A stretch of DNA of 64,000 bases from Algoriphagus hitonicola (GCF_900113375.1 NZ_FOPC01000014.1:1-64000); one strand, 5' to 3'. Counted from the first letter of the stretch, positions 36,909 through 45,778 are shown. Translations and numbers: made by a program. The notes: generated by a model from the letters alone, not told the origin.

Positions 36909-37737
36909 CCAGTCGGAAAGTTTGATCTACACGGACTCCCTTTTCAGTCATTTTCAATGTACAACATTCATTTACCGGATCATGCTCAAAAAATAAGATA
37001 TAATTTTCACGAGCAGCTTTTTCCAAAAATCTCGCCTTTTCGTCCATCGTCAGCAATGGCCTCGTATCATAGCCCATCACATAAGGAATTGGAATGTGAC
37101 CTACCGAAGGCAAAAGATCTGCAACAAAAACTATCGTTTTACCTTTGTATTGAATTTTTGGAAGCATCTGCTTATCCGTATGTCCATCAACTGTAATAAA
37201 ATCAAACCCGGGAAACAAGGTTTTTGACTGCAAGTCAACAAAGTTTAGTTGGCCCAATTCCTGCATGGGAAGAATATTATCTCTCAAAAAAGAAGCTTTT
37301 TCACGAGGATTGGGTACCGTAGCCCATTCCCAGTGAGCTGAATTTGACCAATAGGTAGCCCGAGGAAAAGTCATTTCATATTGCCCGTGAGATCCATAGC
37401 TTACTCCTCCCCCACAATGGTCAAAATGAAGATGGGTCAGAAAATTATCTGTGATTTGATGGAGTCCCACTCCCAATTTTTTTAAGGAACCTTTGAGTGA
37501 ATCCTCTCCATGTAAATAGTAATGGGAGAAAAATTTGGCATCCTGCTTATCCCCTATTCCATTGTCTATGAGAATCACCCGATCTCCATCCACCGCGAGC
37601 ATGCAGCGCATCGCCCAGGTGCAGAGGTTGTTTTCGTCGGCAGGATTGGTTCTTGACCAAAGTACTTTTGGGACCACTCCAAACATAGCTCCTCCATCCA
37701 ATTTGAAAAATCCGGTATTGACAGTATATAATTCCAT
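36898..37737 (-). CDS. MBL-fold metallo-hydrolase
   Basis: 279 residues. The metal-binding motif FLTHLHFDHCGGG and later HTD, DLLPSVGHIP and FEHDPVNE segments match the metallo-beta-lactamase fold (N-acyl-homoserine lactonase/AttM-like). Cytoplasmic. First gene of an overlapping operon with patatin and the PlsC-like enzyme. Substrate unknown; a lipid or lactone ester would fit the operon context, by inference only. Confidence 0.8.
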   Translation of the reverse strand: MELYTVNTGFFKLDGGAMFGVVPKVLWSRTNPADENNLCTWAMRCMLAVDGDRVILIDNGIGDKQDAKFFSHYYLHGEDSLKGSLKKLGVGLHQITDNFLTHLHFDHCGGGVSYGSHGQYEMTFPRATYWSNSAHWEWATVPNPREKASFLRDNILPMQELGQLNFVDLQSKTLFPGFDFITVDGHTDKQMLPKIQYKGKTIVFVADLLPSVGHIPIPYVMGYDTRPLLTMDEKARFLEKAARENYILFFEHDPVNECCTLKMTEKGVRVDQTFRLDEI

Positions 37738-37842
37738 TTTGGGCTTTTCGATTTAAAAAACCAAAAGCAACCTTATCTGAAGAAAGATTGCTTTTGATTC
37801 TTTAGGTTGAAGAAAATCATCACATCGATTTTCAATTATAAT

Positions 37843-38790
37843 TTATTCTACCACCACACCCATTCTGCAGAATTTATCAATTCGCTGATCAATTCGCTTT
37901 TCGGGCTTGATTTTGTCCAATTCTTTCAAGGATTCGGCGATAGCTTCTTTAATCGTTTTTGCCATTCCTTTGAGATCTTTATGAGCACCACCAAGAGGCT
38001 CAGGAATGATATCATCGATCAATCCATTTCCTTTCATATCCTTGGCGGTAAGCTTAAGTGCTTCTGCAGCTTGTTCTTTATAATCCCATGATCTCCACAA
38101 GATCGAAGAACAAGATTCTGGAGAAATCACAGAATACCAGGTATTTTCGAGCATAAATACCTTGTCACCGATTGCGATTCCCAATGCTCCCCCAGAAGCC
38201 CCTTCTCCGATAATGATACAGATGACAGGGACTTTTAGCATAAACATTTCTTTGAGGTTTCTTGCGATAGCTTCGCCTTGACCTCTTTCTTCGGCTTCCA
38301 AACCCGGAAATGCTCCAGGAGTATCAATCAAAGTCACGATTGGCTTCCCAAACTTCTCGGCCATTTTCATCAAACGAAGTGCCTTCCGATAGCCCTCGGG
38401 ATTAGCCATACCAAAATTCCGCTCTTGCCGCTGCTTGGTATTCCTACCTTTCTGCTGCCCGATAAACATGACGGTACGACCATCAATATCTCCTAGTCCT
38501 CCGATCATTGCCTTGTCATCTTTGACAGTTCGGTCGCCATGAATCTCTACAAAATCATTGGTGATCTCATAAATGTAATCCAAAGCATAAGGCCGGTCAG
38601 CATGCCTAGAAAGCTGTACACGCTGCCAGCGAGTCAGATTCTCAAATGTTTCTTTTTTCAAAGCAAGGATTTTATCTTCCAGGGATTCTATGTCTGAACT
38701 TAAATCGATGTTTCGACCTTTTGCCAGATCCTTCATCTCCTGAAGCTTTTGCTCTAAGTCAGCTATGGGTTTCTCGAATTCTAATACCAT
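37843..38790 (-). CDS. accA: Acetyl-CoA carboxylase, carboxyltransferase alpha subunit
   Basis: 315 residues from ATG 38790; the frame is open upstream but [19 protein letters not shown] is the family start. Transfers the carboxyl group from biotin to acetyl-CoA, with AccD. Characteristic [63 protein letters not shown] and [26 protein letters not shown] are present. The unit is monocistronic, with a clear promoter (38812-38841). accB and accC are 24 kb away in the window. Confidence 0.95.
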   Translation of the reverse strand: MVLEFEKPIADLEQKLQEMKDLAKGRNIDLSSDIESLEDKILALKKETFENLTRWQRVQLSRHADRPYALDYIYEITNDFVEIHGDRTVKDDKAMIGGLGDIDGRTVMFIGQQKGRNTKQRQERNFGMANPEGYRKALRLMKMAEKFGKPIVTLIDTPGAFPGLEAEERGQGEAIARNLKEMFMLKVPVICIIIGEGASGGALGIAIGDKVFMLENTWYSVISPESCSSILWRSWDYKEQAAEALKLTAKDMKGNGLIDDIIPEPLGGAHKDLKGMAKTIKEAIAESLKELDKIKPEKRIDQRIDKFCRMGVVVE

Positions 38791-38811
38791 TTTGGTGAAT
38801 TTTGAAAGGAA

Positions 38812-38841
38812 CAAAGATAAGGAATATCCTCCAGTCGCAAA
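38812..38841 (-). promoter_or_regulatory. accA promoter, Bacteroidota type
   Basis: On the minus strand TTTG, 18-base spacer, TATCTTTG; both boxes match the consensus TTTG...TAnnTTTG exactly. The start codon lies 22 bases beyond the -7 box. Confidence 0.7.
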
Positions 38842-38941
38842 CCCTTTGGTGGAAAACCAAAACGGATTGATTTTTTTGAAATTTATTTCACTGAAATAGA
38901 ATAAGATAGATTGGCTTGAAAAAAAATAATCAGAGTACCTA

Positions 38942-38971
38942 TTGCAGAAAAACCCGAAATACCTACCTTTG
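38942..38971 (+). promoter_or_regulatory. Promoter of the tRNA-Asp array
   Basis: TTG (38942-38944), 19-base spacer, TACCTTTG (38964-38971), a perfect -7 box, 39 bases before the first 82-bp unit. Transcripts would pass through the two pseudo-copies before reaching the true tRNA-Asp. Confidence 0.6.
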
Positions 38972-39009
38972 CATCACTTCAAACGAGGAGCGCAACAAGA
39001 AAACATTTC

Positions 39010-39091
39010 AGAGTGGTAGTTCACCTGGTTAGAATGCCTGCCCCGATTCTCGGGAAGGTCGCTAGTCGGGGTTCGACGTTCAAAAATAAAA
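39010..39091 (+). repeat. tRNA-Asp-like copy 1 with palindrome in the anticodon arm
   Basis: First of two tandem 82-bp units. It keeps the tRNA-Asp 5' acceptor strand and D arm (GAGTGGTAGTTC, CCTGGTTAGAATGCCTG) and the TTCGA of the T loop. In place of the anticodon arm it has CCCCGATTCTCGGGAAGG, and the 3' acceptor strand is replaced by an A-rich tail. It cannot form a cloverleaf. Confidence 0.75.
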
Positions 39092-39173
39092 GGAGTGGTA
39101 GTTCAGCTGGTTAGAATGCCTGTCCCGATTCTCGGGAAGGTCGCTAGTCGGGGTTCGACGTTCAAAAATAAAA
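39092..39173 (+). repeat. tRNA-Asp-like copy 2 with palindrome in the anticodon arm
   Basis: Second 82-bp unit, differing from the first at only a few positions. It begins exactly as the tRNA-Asp (GGAGTGGTAGTTCAGCTGG) and carries TCCCGATTCTCGGGA (39123-39137). The true tRNA-Asp begins exactly one period later, at 39174. Confidence 0.75.
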
Positions 39174-39247
39174 GGAGTGGTAGTTCAGCTGGTTAGAATG
39201 CCTGCCTGTCACGCAGGAGGTCGCGGGTTCGAGTCCCGTCCATTCCG
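39174..39247 (+). tRNA. tRNA-Asp (anticodon GTC)
   Basis: Cloverleaf: acceptor GGAGTGG / CCATTCC (one G-T), D arm TCAGCTGGTTAGA, anticodon stem CCTGC/GCAGG with loop CTGTCAC giving GTC, T arm GCGGG-TTCGAGT-CCCGT, discriminator G. The 3' CCA is not encoded. This is the only copy of the array that can fold. Confidence 0.95.
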
Positions 39248-39252
39248 CATCA

Positions 39253-39277
39253 AAGCCCCGATTTTCGGGGCTTTTTT
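39253..39277 (+). terminator. Terminator after tRNA-Asp
   Basis: AAGCCCCGA / TCGGGGCTT, 9-bp stem with a 3-base loop, then TTTTT. The same sequence is repeated at 39669. Confidence 0.9.
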
Positions 39278-39300
39278 GTTTTTAATCCTTCTTGGTGTCT

Positions 39301-39558
39301 ATGGAATATTTTGTCTACATCATACAATCCGAATTGGACGGAACGCTTTATGTCGGTAGTTCGAAAGATCCCATATCCAGACTAGAGAAGCATAACCGAC
39401 CCCACAAAGGATTCACAGCAAGAAAACAGCCCTGGAAATTACTTTACGCTGAAAAATTTCCTTCCAAAAAGGACGCACTCATCAGAGAAAAATTCCTGAA
39501 GGCGCAGAAAAGTAGAGCTTTCTTGTGGAACCTTATCCAAAATCAATCAGCTGGTTAG
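39301..39558 (+). CDS. GIY-YIG endonuclease-domain protein, UPF0213-like
   Basis: 85 residues. The motif FVYIIQSELDGTLYVGSSKDP corresponds to GIY-YIG (here VYI...YVG), with R in ISRLEKHN and the Glu in AEKFPSKKDALIREKFLK, as in the small YhbQ group. Possible homing or structure-specific nuclease. The last codons (NQSAG, stop TAG at 39556-39558) are inside a copied tRNA D arm. The gene starts 54 bases after the tRNA-Asp end and a terminator, so it needs its own promoter, which I did not find. Confidence 0.75.
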   Translation: MEYFVYIIQSELDGTLYVGSSKDPISRLEKHNRPHKGFTARKQPWKLLYAEKFPSKKDALIREKFLKAQKSRAFLWNLIQNQSAG

Positions 39559-39668
39559 AATGCCTGTCCCGATTCTCGGGAAGGTCGCGGCACCGAAATA
39601 TCGGCAGAGTCCTCCCGATTCTCGGGACGGGCTGTCTCCCGATTCTCGGGACAAGCTATTCCGCATCA
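39547..39668 (+). repeat. Degenerate tRNA-Asp copy 3 with three palindromes
   Basis: Starts TCAGCTGGTTAGAATGCCTG as in the tRNA-Asp, then TCCCGATTCTCGGGA (39567-39581) and GGTCGC. A unique 24-base stretch follows, then two further palindromes at 39613-39627 and 39637-39651, and the tRNA 3' end ATTCCGCATCAAAG. It lies 362 bases downstream of the equivalent tRNA position. Confidence 0.75.
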
Positions 39669-39693
39669 AAGCCCCGATTTTCGGGGCTTTTTT
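39669..39693 (+). terminator. Second copy of the tRNA terminator
   Basis: Same stem AAGCCCCGA / TCGGGGCTT as after the true tRNA-Asp, with TTTTTT following. Confidence 0.85.
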
Positions 39694-39820
39694 GTTATTA
39701 TTTCTTTCGAAATTTCGGCAAAGCGCTCAATTTTATTTTCGTCGAGCAAATTTACCTCTTAGCATTTTTTCAGTTTATTTTTACTTGATTACCCTTATTT
39801 TCGACAAAAGATCAATCCTT

Positions 39821-41515
39821 ATGAAATACCTATACTTATTACTGCTCTTCGGTTTAATTCCTCTTTTCACAGAGGCGCAAGATCGACTCACTGGAAAAGA
39901 ATTTACCACCCGTTCTGAGATTCTTGCCCAGAATGGAATGGCCGCCACCAGCCAGCCTTTGGCTACTCAAGTCGCTTTGGATATTCTAAAAAAAGGAGGT
40001 TCTGCCATGGATGCGGCAATTGCAGCCAATGCAATGTTGGGTTTGGTAGAGCCACATGCCTGCGGGATAGGCGGAGATGTCTTTGCGATAGTTTGGGACG
40101 CCAAAACCAAAAAGCTTTACGGATTAAACGGAAGCGGAAGAGCACCAGCCAGTCTTACCATGGACATTTTCAAAGAAAAAGGACTCAATTATGTCCCGTT
40201 TTTAGGTCCACTTCCCATCTCCGTTCCTGGATGCGTGGATGGTTGGTTTGAACTGCATGAGCGTTTCGGAAAGCTCAGCATGCAGGAAATTTTACAGCCT
40301 GCCATCGATTATGGGAATCAAGGATTTCCGGTTTCGGAAGTGATCGCTTGGCAAATGAATAACAATTGGGAGCGCATGCAGGATATCCCGGGCTTCAAGG
40401 AAACCTACATGCCCAATGGAAAAACGACTCCGCAAAAAGGGGATGTGTTTAAAAATCCAAACTTATCCCAAACTTACGATCTGATCGCCAAAGGTGGCCG
40501 CGAAGCTTTTTACAAAGGAGAAATCGCCAAGACTATCGATGTGTTTATGAAAAAGCATGAAGGCTACCTCAGCTATGAAGATTTGGCCAGTCATACTTCA
40601 GAGTGGGTCGATCCTGTGAGCACCAATTACCGAGGATATGATGTATGGGAGCTTCCACCCAATGGACAAGGAATTGCAGCTTTGCAAATGCTGAATATCC
40701 TGGAAGGGTACGATTTGAAATCCATGGGATTTGGAAGTGCAGAATATCTCCACCTGCTTACCGAGGCAAAAAAACTAGCCTATGAGGATCGCGCAAAGTT
40801 TTATGCGGATCCGGAATTCAACGAAATCCCGGTCGATTATTTAATCTCCAAGGAGTATGCGGATGAACGCAGAAAACTGATCGATATGAATACAGCTGCT
40901 CGGGAATATCCAGCGGGAGATATCGAAAAAGGCAACACAACTTACCTCACCGTGGCCGATTCAGAGGGCAATATGGTTTCTTTGATCCAAAGTATTTATG
41001 ATGAATTTGGTTCGGCCATGGTTCCTGATGGATTGGGTTTTGTTCTTCAAAACCGAGGTCAGATGTTTAATGTCCAAGATGAAAACCATTGGAACTCATT
41101 AGCAAAAGGGAAACGCCCTTTTCATACCATTATCCCAGCTTTTGTCACCAAAGATGGAGAACCCTACATGAGCTTTGGCTTGATGGGTGGGGCCGTACAG
41201 CCTCAGGGACATACCCAAATCATCATCAATATGATTGATTTTGGGATGAATCTACAGGAAGCCGGAGATGCGCCAAGGATGCGGCATGTCGGCTCTTCCC
41301 AGCCTATTGGATCTAGAATGACCTCTGGAGGATCTTTAAATTTGGAAAGTGGATTTTCTTGGGAGGTCATCCGCAGCTTAAAAGAAAAGGGACATCGCGT
41401 GGAGTTTAGCGTGGGACCTTATGGCGGCTATCAGGCGATCAAATTTGATCCAGTTCAGAAAGTATATTACGGAGCTTCTGAATCTCGAAAAGACGGTCAG
41501 GCAGCTGGATATTAA
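39821..41515 (+). CDS. ggt: Gamma-glutamyltransferase
   Basis: 564 residues from ATG 39821. The longer frame from 39560 only translates the palindromes and must be rejected. Signal peptide YLYLLLLFGLIPLFTEAQ, so periplasmic or secreted. Cleaves and transfers the gamma-glutamyl group of glutathione. Large subunit with KKGGSAMDAAIAANAMLGLVEPHACGIGGDVF, autocleavage at Thr373 in KGNTTYLTVADSEGNMVSLIQS, and the small subunit with the FGLMGGAVQPQGHTQIIINMIDFG block. It forms a heterodimer after processing. Confidence 0.93.
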   Translation: MKYLYLLLLFGLIPLFTEAQDRLTGKEFTTRSEILAQNGMAATSQPLATQVALDILKKGGSAMDAAIAANAMLGLVEPHACGIGGDVFAIVWDAKTKKLYGLNGSGRAPASLTMDIFKEKGLNYVPFLGPLPISVPGCVDGWFELHERFGKLSMQEILQPAIDYGNQGFPVSEVIAWQMNNNWERMQDIPGFKETYMPNGKTTPQKGDVFKNPNLSQTYDLIAKGGREAFYKGEIAKTIDVFMKKHEGYLSYEDLASHTSEWVDPVSTNYRGYDVWELPPNGQGIAALQMLNILEGYDLKSMGFGSAEYLHLLTEAKKLAYEDRAKFYADPEFNEIPVDYLISKEYADERRKLIDMNTAAREYPAGDIEKGNTTYLTVADSEGNMVSLIQSIYDEFGSAMVPDGLGFVLQNRGQMFNVQDENHWNSLAKGKRPFHTIIPAFVTKDGEPYMSFGLMGGAVQPQGHTQIIINMIDFGMNLQEAGDAPRMRHVGSSQPIGSRMTSGGSLNLESGFSWEVIRSLKEKGHRVEFSVGPYGGYQAIKFDPVQKVYYGASESRKDGQAAGY

Positions 41516-41519
41516 AATG

Positions 41520-41557
41520 AAAAGCCCCAACAAGCAGCGAAATTTGTTGGGGCTTTT
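41520..41557. terminator. Bidirectional terminator ggt/galE
   Basis: AAAAGCCCCAACAA / TTGTTGGGGCTTTT, 14-bp perfect stem, 10-base loop, between two convergent genes. Confidence 0.9.
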
Positions 41558-41580
41558 CAATTTGGGTTATATCACCGCTT

Positions 41581-42588
41581 TTACAAATTTTTCTGCCAGT
41601 TCCAGCTATCCCGCATCGAATCTTCTAAGGTATATTTAGGAAACCAACCTAAAACCTGATTGATTTTTTTAGTATCTGCCCAGATTTTAACCACATCACC
41701 GGGCCGTCTTGGCCCAATTTGATAATTGAGGCTTACATGATTCACTTTTTGAAAGGTCTCAATAATTTCCAAAACCGTATTTCCATTTCCCGTGCCGACA
41801 TTGAAAACATCGTAATAGTTCGTTTCCTGATTTTCGAGAAAACTCAAGGCCTTGACATGGGCATCTGCCAAATCCATCACATGGATAAAATCCCTAACAC
41901 AGGATCCATCAGCCGTATCGTAATCATCTCCAAAAACTGTAAGTTTTTCCCGAATTCCAGCTGCAGTCTGTGTCACAAAAGGCACCAGGTTGTTTGGTGT
42001 ACCAATGGGTAATTCACCGATTTTACCACTTGGATGTGCTCCTACCGGATTAAAATATCTTAGGGAAATCACCCGCATATTCGGTTTACTTTTCACAAAA
42101 TCCACCAAAATATCCTCACAGACCTTTTTGGTGTTTCCGTAGGGACTTTCTGCTTCTTTTCGAGGGGTAGACTCCGTGACGGGAAGCTCGTCAGGTTGAC
42201 CATAAACTGTGCAGGAGGAAGAAAAAACAAGGTCCTTGATTTCTTTTCTTTGCATAAATTCCAACAAAACCAAAAGAGACCCAATATTATTTCGATAGTA
42301 TTTTAGGGGCAATTGAGTGCTTTCGCCCACAGCTTTAAAAGCCGCAAAATGAATCACTCCGCTAAGTTGATGATCATTTCCAATTCGATCCAAAACCGTT
42401 GCGTCATTACAATCTCCCTGATAAAAGGGAATTTTTTTACCCACGATTTCTTCCAATCGATCAAGCACTTTCGCTTCCGAATTAGAAAGATCATCCAAGA
42501 CAATGGGCTCAAAACCAGCATTTACTAATTCTACTGCGGTATGGGAACCGATATATCCAGCTCCTCCGGTAATTAATATTTTTTTCAT
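41581..42588 (-). CDS. galE: UDP-glucose 4-epimerase
   Basis: 335 residues. SDR-type NAD epimerase that interconverts UDP-glucose and UDP-galactose. The N-terminal ITGGAGYIGSHTAVELV, VIHFAAFKAVGESTQLPL, catalytic Tyr/Lys in SPYGNTKKVCEDIL and the family segments GAHPSGKIGELPIGTPNNLVPF and CVRDFIHVMDLADAH are complete. A TAGCTTTG -7 box lies upstream on the minus strand at 42609-42616. Confidence 0.95.
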   Translation of the reverse strand: MKKILITGGAGYIGSHTAVELVNAGFEPIVLDDLSNSEAKVLDRLEEIVGKKIPFYQGDCNDATVLDRIGNDHQLSGVIHFAAFKAVGESTQLPLKYYRNNIGSLLVLLEFMQRKEIKDLVFSSSCTVYGQPDELPVTESTPRKEAESPYGNTKKVCEDILVDFVKSKPNMRVISLRYFNPVGAHPSGKIGELPIGTPNNLVPFVTQTAAGIREKLTVFGDDYDTADGSCVRDFIHVMDLADAHVKALSFLENQETNYYDVFNVGTGNGNTVLEIIETFQKVNHVSLNYQIGPRRPGDVVKIWADTKKINQVLGWFPKYTLEDSMRDSWNWQKNL

Positions 42589-42608
42589 CGATTAAAAATA
42601 ATTTAAAA

Positions 42609-42616
42609 CAAAGCTA
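42609..42616 (-). promoter_or_regulatory. -7 box of galE
   Basis: Minus strand TAGCTTTG, exact match to TAnnTTTG, 20 bases before the ATG. A -33 box at normal distance is not obvious. Confidence 0.4.
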
Positions 42617-42655
42617 AGAGATAAGCCGAATTCCCACGAAGCAAAAAGACTAAAA

Positions 42656-45600
42656 TCACTCAATCATAGTAAAACTTCCTCTAATTTGTTCTCGCCCTAT
42701 GCCATTTTCGAGGGTATATTCATAATCCAACAAATAGGAATACACTCCCGCATTTGCTTTTTTGCCCTCAAAAAAACCATCCCAGCCTTCCTGTCCGGAA
42801 AACAGCAATTGTCCCCAGCGATTAAAAATCGAAAGCCGATAAGAAATGCTACAATTGGAAATAGGCTGATAAGGACCCTCTGTAGTTAAAAAACCAGTAG
42901 GCATTCGTACCGAAGGCTTGGTTTGGGAAACGATTCCTATTCCGCTGATTTGACAGCCATTGGCATCAGTCACGGTGATTTCATATTCTCCGGAAGAAAG
43001 TCCCTGCAGTCGTAAATCCTGGCCTCCATTTTCCCATAAATAGGAATAAGGACCGACTCCTCCTTGTACCCTAGCTTCGAGTTCCCCGTCAATCCCGCCC
43101 GGACAACCCGGTAAAATCTCCTCAAAAGTCAATTGCAAAGGCTCTGGACTTGGGATTACCAGACTGACGACAAGATTACAACCTTTTGCGTCTTGCACAG
43201 TCACATCATTTTCTCCCCGACCAAGACCGGAAAAATAAAGCCTTTCTCCATCCCAACTGGATTCTAAACCCAAAACAGTAAAAGGAGCGTTTCCTCCAGA
43301 AAGCTGCATAGATCCTCCCCCATCTCCTGCTTCAAAGCAGGAAGTAGAATCTGTTATTAAATCTTCCAAAGACAAGGCTTCAGGATCCAATACCTCTATA
43401 GTCAGTTGCTGCTCGCCACAGCCGGACTGATCAATAGCCAAAACTTCATAGATCCCCGCTGAAAGCCCCTCTGCAATATTTCCTTCCAAACTAGAATCAT
43501 GAACCCACTGAAAAATCACCTCACCCGATCCACCAACCGTCGTCAGTTCTATAGTCCCGTCATTTTGCCCCGGACAGCTTGGACTGTTGATCTGATCTAC
43601 AGCAACTGAAAAAGAATCAAAAATTCTCAGCTTCAAGATCTCAGAAACGCCAAAACAATCACCAAAATCCACTTTCTCTTCATAGAAAATACTCTTTTCG
43701 GTAGCATTCAAATCCCACTCTACTTCTACTTCAGTGGTATTCTGACCAGAGAGAATACTCCCCCCTTCCACTATCCATTCGTAAGATCTGTCCTCCAAAG
43801 GGAAGGGAACTTTATAAACCAAAACATTGCTTCCCTCTCCACATAAGCCGGCTTGTCCTTTGGGAAGTTCAGGCGTAGTAGTTTCCAGCAGTTCGACTTG
43901 GATCGTTTGGACTTCACCTTGACATCCGTTTGGGGCAATAGGAATCACTTGAACAAAAGCATCCGTACGCTCCTCTCCCCAATCGACGCGAATAAAATCA
44001 TCTCCTTCTTCTACTATCGCTCCTCCCTCAATCTCCCAAAGCAAATCAGCAACATTCATGGTATCTGCAAAAGAATATTGGACAGATTCGGTAAATGGGC
44101 AAAGCGAAGATGGACCCTGCAACTCACCAAATACACCTTTGACTTCTACCTCAAATACATATTCTGTGGTAGCATCGCAAGCTTCAGCTCCCGTACTTGC
44201 AAACACGGTAACGGTAAATGTCCCTTCCTCTTCAAATATATGGCTTACAGTTTGCCCGGATTTCATGGGATCACTATCTCCAAAATCCCATTCGAATATC
44301 TGAAACCTCGGGTCTTCCGGTAAAATGGTCCATTCCCCCTCCTGGTCCAAACAAGCCACCTTATCTCCCATCACGTCAAAATCGTATTCGGTTTCGGTTT
44401 CATATTGAATATTGTCTAAGCGGGCTCCAATAGCATAGCTGTAGGATTCAATATTTCCTGAGGAATAAACATTTCCCAAGAAACCTACCGGATTTGAAAG
44501 GGTATTGACACCTTCTGGAACAGCGATCCGAGCATAATAAAAATCCGAAGCTACAGGCAAAGGACTAAATTGATCTGAAATATTCTGTCCGTTCAGTACG
44601 GTTTCATCCCTTCCTTTTTCAGGAACCACCAAATTGACAAAATGAATCAGATCCACATCCTGTGATCCGGTCAATTCGCCCGTAGAAAAACTGATTTCTT
44701 TTAGCAGCTGATTGGTAGAACTGAGCGTGACCAAAGAAGGATCTCCAAAAGGAGCCAATCCAAACTCATTACAAGCGGCACTTTTAGTAATGACTGAAAC
44801 TGTAGTAGGCTTTGAGGTTTGAATCAGAGCAATTTCTTCTTTGCCAAATTCAAACCGAGTAAATTCCCTGGCGTTGATGACCCCTCGAAAAACCCCATTA
44901 ATAAAAATCTCAGTTTGGTCTTGTGAAGCTAATACCTTTACTATTTCCCCGGAGGTTCGTCCTGCAAATGGAATATGAATGTACTCTTTACCCCAACTTT
45001 CTAAGGGATACGCCTGCTGAAAAACATGGTCCCCACTGGTTCCACAGTCTCCGGCGCTGCTAGTTTTATTGCCCCCAAAAACTGCCAATAATTTACAGTT
45101 CTCTGGGTCGGGATTCATTACTTTGACGCTCGTTCCGGTTAGATCTCCCAGACCTTTTATCTGATAACTTTCCCCTTGGTTCAAAGTGATTCGAATGGAA
45201 GCTCCTGCTGGAATGGTATTAACTGTCCGTGCACTGGGGATGATTTCTACTTCTGTATCATCTGCTGTAGCGATGACCAAAAGGGTGCTTTCGTAATTTT
45301 GATTTGACCCTGCCTCCTGATTTGAACCAAAAACATCATAATGGGCTGTTACCAAATATTCGGAAGAAAGTGCCTCCACGGGTAAAACCACCGTGCCATC
45401 TGTGCTGAATTCTCTGGAATTAAGTACATGAACAGTGATATCTGCCGAAGAAGTCACTTTTACTGGGCGGTATTCGACTCGGCCACTTTCTCGATGAATT
45501 ACTCCTTCGGAGTCCCCATCAAACTGCTGAACATATTGCTCCCCGGCAACTAATGTAAAGGGAAATGATCGCTCGGGCGTTTGCAAGACTCCAGAGGTAT

Positions 45601-45778
45601 TCTCCATGGCAGTAATCAGGATAAAAACGCCATCAGGCTGGGAGTTTCTTCGATTATTATCCATGAATCCCACGTAAAACTCCCTACCTATTGTGCTGAT
45701 TTGAGCCAAAGAGTTTTGACTAATCCAAAAAAATAATTGGAACAATAAAATACCACATAAAACCAGCCTACTCCTCAT
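42656..45778 (-). CDS. Secreted IgGFc-binding/PKD/SprB adhesin-like protein, T9SS cargo
   Basis: 1,040 residues. A signal peptide (LFFWISQNSLAQ) precedes an IgGFc-binding-type N-terminal domain (GREFYVGFMDNNRR to about residue 440), a PKD domain near residue 500 (WDFGDSDPMKSGQTVSHIF), a second PKD-like stretch, three SprB-type repeats (SCPGQNDGTIELTTVGGSG; DPEALSLEDL; LPGCPGGIDGELEARVQGG) and a C-terminal type B (CHU_C) sorting domain FNRWGQLLFSGQEGWDGF with the YSYLLDYEYTL strand. Expected to cross the outer membrane by type IX secretion and stay on the surface or in the matrix. Paralogue of the gene at 46026. Confidence 0.85.
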   Translation of the reverse strand: MRSRLVLCGILLFQLFFWISQNSLAQISTIGREFYVGFMDNNRRNSQPDGVFILITAMENTSGVLQTPERSFPFTLVAGEQYVQQFDGDSEGVIHRESGRVEYRPVKVTSSADITVHVLNSREFSTDGTVVLPVEALSSEYLVTAHYDVFGSNQEAGSNQNYESTLLVIATADDTEVEIIPSARTVNTIPAGASIRITLNQGESYQIKGLGDLTGTSVKVMNPDPENCKLLAVFGGNKTSSAGDCGTSGDHVFQQAYPLESWGKEYIHIPFAGRTSGEIVKVLASQDQTEIFINGVFRGVINAREFTRFEFGKEEIALIQTSKPTTVSVITKSAACNEFGLAPFGDPSLVTLSSTNQLLKEISFSTGELTGSQDVDLIHFVNLVVPEKGRDETVLNGQNISDQFSPLPVASDFYYARIAVPEGVNTLSNPVGFLGNVYSSGNIESYSYAIGARLDNIQYETETEYDFDVMGDKVACLDQEGEWTILPEDPRFQIFEWDFGDSDPMKSGQTVSHIFEEEGTFTVTVFASTGAEACDATTEYVFEVEVKGVFGELQGPSSLCPFTESVQYSFADTMNVADLLWEIEGGAIVEEGDDFIRVDWGEERTDAFVQVIPIAPNGCQGEVQTIQVELLETTTPELPKGQAGLCGEGSNVLVYKVPFPLEDRSYEWIVEGGSILSGQNTTEVEVEWDLNATEKSIFYEEKVDFGDCFGVSEILKLRIFDSFSVAVDQINSPSCPGQNDGTIELTTVGGSGEVIFQWVHDSSLEGNIAEGLSAGIYEVLAIDQSGCGEQQLTIEVLDPEALSLEDLITDSTSCFEAGDGGGSMQLSGGNAPFTVLGLESSWDGERLYFSGLGRGENDVTVQDAKGCNLVVSLVIPSPEPLQLTFEEILPGCPGGIDGELEARVQGGVGPYSYLWENGGQDLRLQGLSSGEYEITVTDANGCQISGIGIVSQTKPSVRMPTGFLTTEGPYQPISNCSISYRLSIFNRWGQLLFSGQEGWDGFFEGKKANAGVYSYLLDYEYTLENGIGREQIRGSFTMIE

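Noticed and set aside
39010..39173. Two extra functional tRNA genes
   Set aside because: The anticodon arm has no U33 or usable anticodon, the T stem does not pair and the 3' acceptor strand is missing.
39010..39247. Tandem 82-bp repeats as a CRISPR array
   Set aside because: The repeats are tRNA-derived, contiguous without spacers and only two in number, and no cas genes are near.
39560..39820. N-terminal extension of gamma-glutamyltransferase
   Set aside because: The longer frame merely translates the palindromes and terminator; a normal signal peptide starts at 39821.
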